Positions 7,389 to 9,571 of a stretch of 9,571 bases of DNA are shown here, piece after piece. Source of the DNA: Desulfofustis sp. (lineage in GTDB: Bacteria > Desulfobacterota > Desulfobulbia > Desulfobulbales > Desulfocapsaceae); assembly GCA_029287755.1 (NCBI GenBank), contig JARFQM010000425.1, positions 1 through 9,571 on the forward strand, given 5' to 3'. Position 1 is the first letter of the stretch, and each line of letters opens with the position of its first letter. Made by a program: the position numbers and the translations under genes. The notes beneath the pieces were generated by a model. That model was not told where the DNA came from. It saw only the letters and a list, made by a program, of their open reading frames with translations, and made no database searches.

Positions 7389-7411
7389 GCAGCGGCCCCG
7401 GCGGGCCCTGC
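7389..7411 (+). other. Strong GC hairpin in the leader of the CoADR-rhodanese gene
   Basis: GCAG (7389-7392) pairs with CTGC (7408-7411), and GGCCC (7394-7398) pairs with GGGCC (7403-7407). The result is a 9-bp stem with one bulged C and a CGGC loop, ending 31 nt before ATG 7443. No T run follows, so it is not a standard intrinsic terminator. It could be a processing or stability element between the nitroreductase and the next gene, or a translation control element. Confidence 0.4.
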
Positions 7412-7442
7412 ACCATTAACCAATGAAAGACAAGAGAGTACG

Positions 7443-9176
7443 ATGGGTAAGAAAGTAGTTGTAGTCGGAGCGGTAGCCGCGGGACCGAAATGCGCGGTAC
7501 GAGTGAAGCGTCTCGACCCGGATGCCGAAGTGGTACTGATCGATCAGGACAGCCTGATTTCCTACGGTGGCTGCGGCATTCCCTATTATGTCTCCGGCGA
7601 TGTGCCGGATGAGAAAGAATTGCGTTCAACCAATTTTCACATGCTCAGGGACGAATACTTCTTTGAGAAGGCCAAAGGGGTCACTACCCTGACCTCAACC
7701 CGGGTGACGGGCATCGACCGGCTCAGCAAAGTGGTCAAGGCCGAGCACGTGGCCACTGGTGAGGTGAAAGAAATAGGCTACGATAAGCTGCTGCTGGCCA
7801 CCGGCAGCGAACCAATCGTGCCGTCGCTTGCGGGCCTCGATCTGGACGGAGTGTTCACCGTCAACAATCTCCACAAAGCCATAGAGATCAAAGACCGGAT
7901 CGCCAAAGGCCTGGTCGGAAAAGCGGTGATCGTCGGCGGCGGAGCCATCGGCATCGAAATGGCCGAGGCTTTTAAGGATTTGTGGGGCATCGATGCGACC
8001 ATCGTCGAAATGAAATCCCACCTGCTGCCCAGCCTGGTCGATTGGGAGATGGCCGATATTCTCGCCAAGCACCTGCGGGACAGCGGGCTCGAGGTGCGCC
8101 TCGAGGAGGCGGCCCAGGAGATTCTGGGCGACGAGCAGGGAAAAGTTCGCGGCGTCAGGACCGACAAGAAAGAGATCGACGGCGACATGGTAATCATCGC
8201 TGTGGGTGTACGGCCCCGCTCTGCCCTGGCCCTGGAGGCCGGGCTGCATGTTTCCCGCGGCGGCGCCATCGTGGTCAATGAACGCATGCAGACCTCCGAT
8301 CCGGACATCTTTGCAGCCGGGGACTGCGTGGAGATCACCCACCTGGTATCGGGACAGAAATTTTTCGCCCCCCTCGGCTCGCTGGCCAACAAGCAGGGCC
8401 GGGTGGCGGGCGACAATATCTGCGGGATACCGTCCGTTTTTAAAGGCGGCGTGGGCAGTTTCATCATGAAGGGCTTTGACATGAGCATCGGATCGGCGGG
8501 ATTGACCCTGCAGGGCGCCAGAGAGGCCGGGTTCGCCGCCGATATTTCGCTTACTTCGCCGATCGACCGGGCCCATTTTTACCCGACCCAGGCAGTCACG
8601 TGCTTCCTCATGGTGTTTGACCGCCGAACCAGGCGAGTGCTGGGTCTGCAGGGAATAGGCCCGATGGGCGACGGCATTCTGGCCCGTATTAACGGAGCCG
8701 CGCCCCTGCTCTGCGAGGGAGGCGTCATCGAAGACTTCAATAATATTGAAATGGCCTATTCGCCGCCATTTTCGGCAGCCATCGATTCGATAAACGCGGC
8801 TGCTTATGTGGCTGAAAATCTGTGTGACGGAAGGATGCGCAAGATCGACATGGGGGAATTCTTGGCCTACATGGAGAATTCGGCTCTGCAGCCGGACTGG
8901 GTCATGCTTGATGTCCGCCATCCCAAGCAGGCCAGGCCGTTCGTCGACAAGTTCGGCTCCGGGCGCTGGCTTTCCCTGCCCTATGACGAGGTCCGGGAGC
9001 GCTTTGCGGAACTGCCCCGGGACAAAACCATGGTCATCATCTGCAACGCCGGTTCCAGGTCATATGAAGTCCAGCGTTTTCTCGATCACCACGGCTACTC
9101 GAACAATAAGGTGTTGGCCGGCGGCATCAATGTGGTCAAGCGCATGAATGTGGACTGGCTGCCCTCTGCACAGTGA
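7443..9176 (+). CDS. CoA-disulfide/persulfide reductase with C-terminal rhodanese domain (CoADR-RHD type)
   Basis: The product is 577 residues: a pyridine-nucleotide disulfide oxidoreductase (about 1-450) fused to a rhodanese domain (about 475-577). FAD is bound by the N-terminal Rossmann motif VVVVGAVAAG and by TSDPDIFAAGDC (Asp294). NAD(P)H binds at IVGGGAIG (165-170). The redox cysteine is Cys44 in SYGGCGIPYY, matching the single active Cys of CoA disulfide reductases and NADH-dependent persulfide reductases (Npsr). The rhodanese loop is CNAGSRS with Cys534, the expected persulfide-carrying residue. Both active cysteines are therefore present. Known fusions reduce CoA-disulfide, CoA-persulfide or polysulfide, so a role in sulfur or thiol redox balance is likely; NADH oxidase or other acceptor activity cannot be excluded. 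GAGAG stands 4 nt before ATG 7443. The stop codon lies inside the left arm of the palindrome that follows. Confidence 0.92.
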   Translation: MGKKVVVVGAVAAGPKCAVRVKRLDPDAEVVLIDQDSLISYGGCGIPYYVSGDVPDEKELRSTNFHMLRDEYFFEKAKGVTTLTSTRVTGIDRLSKVVKAEHVATGEVKEIGYDKLLLATGSEPIVPSLAGLDLDGVFTVNNLHKAIEIKDRIAKGLVGKAVIVGGGAIGIEMAEAFKDLWGIDATIVEMKSHLLPSLVDWEMADILAKHLRDSGLEVRLEEAAQEILGDEQGKVRGVRTDKKEIDGDMVIIAVGVRPRSALALEAGLHVSRGGAIVVNERMQTSDPDIFAAGDCVEITHLVSGQKFFAPLGSLANKQGRVAGDNICGIPSVFKGGVGSFIMKGFDMSIGSAGLTLQGAREAGFAADISLTSPIDRAHFYPTQAVTCFLMVFDRRTRRVLGLQGIGPMGDGILARINGAAPLLCEGGVIEDFNNIEMAYSPPFSAAIDSINAAAYVAENLCDGRMRKIDMGEFLAYMENSALQPDWVMLDVRHPKQARPFVDKFGSGRWLSLPYDEVRERFAELPRDKTMVIICNAGSRSYEVQRFLDHHGYSNNKVLAGGINVVKRMNVDWLPSAQ

Positions 9177-9306
9177 CATAAGCCCAAGCCATCCCCTCAG
9201 ACTGCGTTGCTCGCTGTGGCTCCTGCTCACAGCCTGCCAGACTGCTCCGCCGGCTCCTCACCCGCGCCTTGTCTGAAGGGGCGCCTTGGACTTGTGTCGC
9301 TGTGTA
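9167..9306. repeat. Large imperfect palindrome (element 1), overlapping the end of the CoADR gene
   Basis: The 36-nt arms 9167-9202 and 9271-9306 pair in one register without bulges. I count 32 of 36 pairs, including four G-U pairs in the plus-strand RNA (9168, 9174, 9179, 9192). The mismatches are at 9183, 9189, 9191 and 9196. The best block is TCAGAC (9197-9202) with GTCTGA (9271-9276). Inside lies a second perfect stem, GCTGTG (9213-9218) with CACAGC (9228-9233). The left arm covers the last codons and stop of the CoADR gene. No T run follows, so a simple terminator is unlikely. It could be a dispersed palindromic (REP- or MITE-like) element or a structured RNA. No target duplication is visible at the edges. 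Confidence 0.7.
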
Positions 9307-9318
9307 TAAAAGTAAGAA

Positions 9319-9459
9319 GAGCCATTTGCAAAACGATCTTTTCGCCCATACTCTGCGTTATGCTCAAAATTTTATCCTCGGAATACCAATTATATGCCTG
9401 TGGTAAAATTTCTCGCATGCCTTGATTTTGAATGAAAATCTTAGTTTTGCACAAGGCTC
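9319..9459. repeat. Large AT-rich imperfect palindrome (element 2)
   Basis: Nested inverted repeats share a centre near 9389. GAGCC (9319-9323) pairs with GGCTC (9455-9459). TGCAAAAC (9327-9334) pairs with GTTTTGCA (9444-9451). TTTTC (9339-9343) pairs with GAAAA (9434-9438). ATGC (9360-9363) pairs with GCAT (9415-9418). AAATTTTA (9367-9374) pairs with TAAAATTT (9404-9411). The span (141 bp) is almost the same as element 1, which ends 12 bp earlier. The base composition is clearly more AT-rich than the genes. Short open frames on both strands here (for example 9227-9454 minus) are probably not genes. A non-autonomous mobile element or dispersed repeat is the leading idea. Confidence 0.6.
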
Positions 9460-9476
9460 AGAAAATATGAAATTGA

Positions 9477-9500
9477 GGGACATGATGGGTAATGTGTCCC
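9477..9500. other. Hairpin near the right edge, possible terminator for a minus-strand gene
   Basis: GGGACA (9477-9482) pairs with TGTCCC (9495-9500), with two further G-T pairs inside and an 8-nt loop. Read on the minus strand it lies 9 nt beyond a stop codon at 9510-9512 and is followed by a T-rich stretch, as expected for a terminator. It could also be one end of another repeat. Confidence 0.3.
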
Positions 9501-9509
9501 CAGCAGAGG

Positions 9510-9571
9510 TCAACTGAGCAAGGCGGGTATCCGGTCGAAGTAGCGGCCCACTTCAGAAGGGTTGTGGGCAT
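9510..9571 (-). CDS. Possible C-terminal tail of a minus-strand gene (cut by window edge)
   Basis: On the minus strand, one frame entering from the right edge reads AHNPSEVGRYFDRIPALLS and then stops (TGA, complement of 9510-9512). The composition looks protein-like (HNPSEVGRYF) and the local GC content returns to that of the genes. A hairpin follows the stop. I do not recognise the family. Only 19 complete codons are visible, so this may be chance. If real, the gene converges on the CoADR gene and the two palindromes sit between the two 3' ends. Confidence 0.25.
   Translation of the reverse strand, partial: AHNPSEVGRYFDRIPALLS

Noticed and set aside
7695..8921. 408-codon open frame on the minus strand
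   Set aside because: It lies fully antisense to the CoADR-rhodanese gene, which has every catalytic motif. The translation shows no domain, and long antisense frames are common in GC-rich genes.
9167..9306. Palindrome 1 as an ordinary rho-independent terminator
   Set aside because: The arms are far too long, the left arm includes coding sequence and the stop, and no T run follows the right arm.
9207..9454. Short open frames on both strands (9207-9425 plus, 9227-9454 minus)
   Set aside because: They run through the two palindromes, have no clear ribosome site, and are better explained as chance frames in structured repeats.
1..9571. tRNA, rRNA, CRISPR, toxin-antitoxin or phage-defence content
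   Set aside because: No cloverleaf-like sequence, rRNA signature, regularly spaced direct repeat or recognisable defence or toxin gene was seen by reading; no search tool was run.

Overview
The window is about 9.2 kb of tightly packed genes, all on the plus strand, followed by about 0.4 kb of structured non-coding DNA. The genes look like an anaerobic Gram-negative bacterium of the Desulfobacterota ('deltaproteobacteria') type. This is inferred from three things: the ftsA-ftsZ-radical SAM gene order, a two-transmembrane sensor kinase, and a CoA-disulfide-reductase/rhodanese fusion whose N-terminus has the GAVAxGPK/SYGGCGIPYY style I associate with sulfate and metal reducers. The coding DNA is GC-rich. 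No rRNA, tRNA or CRISPR array was seen.

Layout. 2-652 is the C-terminal half of FtsA, cut by the window edge. 768-2057 is FtsZ, the end of a division cluster. 2083-3882 is a radical SAM protein of the B12-binding-like, uncharacterised TIGR03960 type, with an extra cysteine cluster at its C-terminus. 3898-5337 is a membrane sensor histidine kinase with no response regulator next to it. Its last codons overlap the ATPase gene of a FetAB/YbbL-YbbM-type ABC pair (5318-5944 and 5989-6789), a family linked to metal (iron) export. 6842-7357 is a small FMN nitroreductase. 7443-9176 is an FAD-dependent CoA-disulfide or persulfide reductase fused to a rhodanese domain. The right end (9167-9571) holds two large imperfect palindromes of about 140 bp each, back to back, then a smaller hairpin and possibly the tail of a minus-strand gene.

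How the genes may work together. FtsA and FtsZ form the cytokinetic ring. The radical SAM protein, kinase and ABC pair follow with spacings of -20 to about +44 nt and probably share a transcript. The kinase-ABC overlap suggests that the sensor and the transporter are made together. The nitroreductase and the CoADR-rhodanese protein look like a separate redox/sulfur unit, and a strong hairpin lies in the leader of the latter.

Most of the window is recognisable core or metabolic gene content. I did not find a convincing new multi-gene system. The items most worth a second look are the kinase-FetAB coupling, the ABC ATPase without a Q-loop glutamine, the two tandem palindromic elements, and the cysteine-rich tail of the radical SAM protein.
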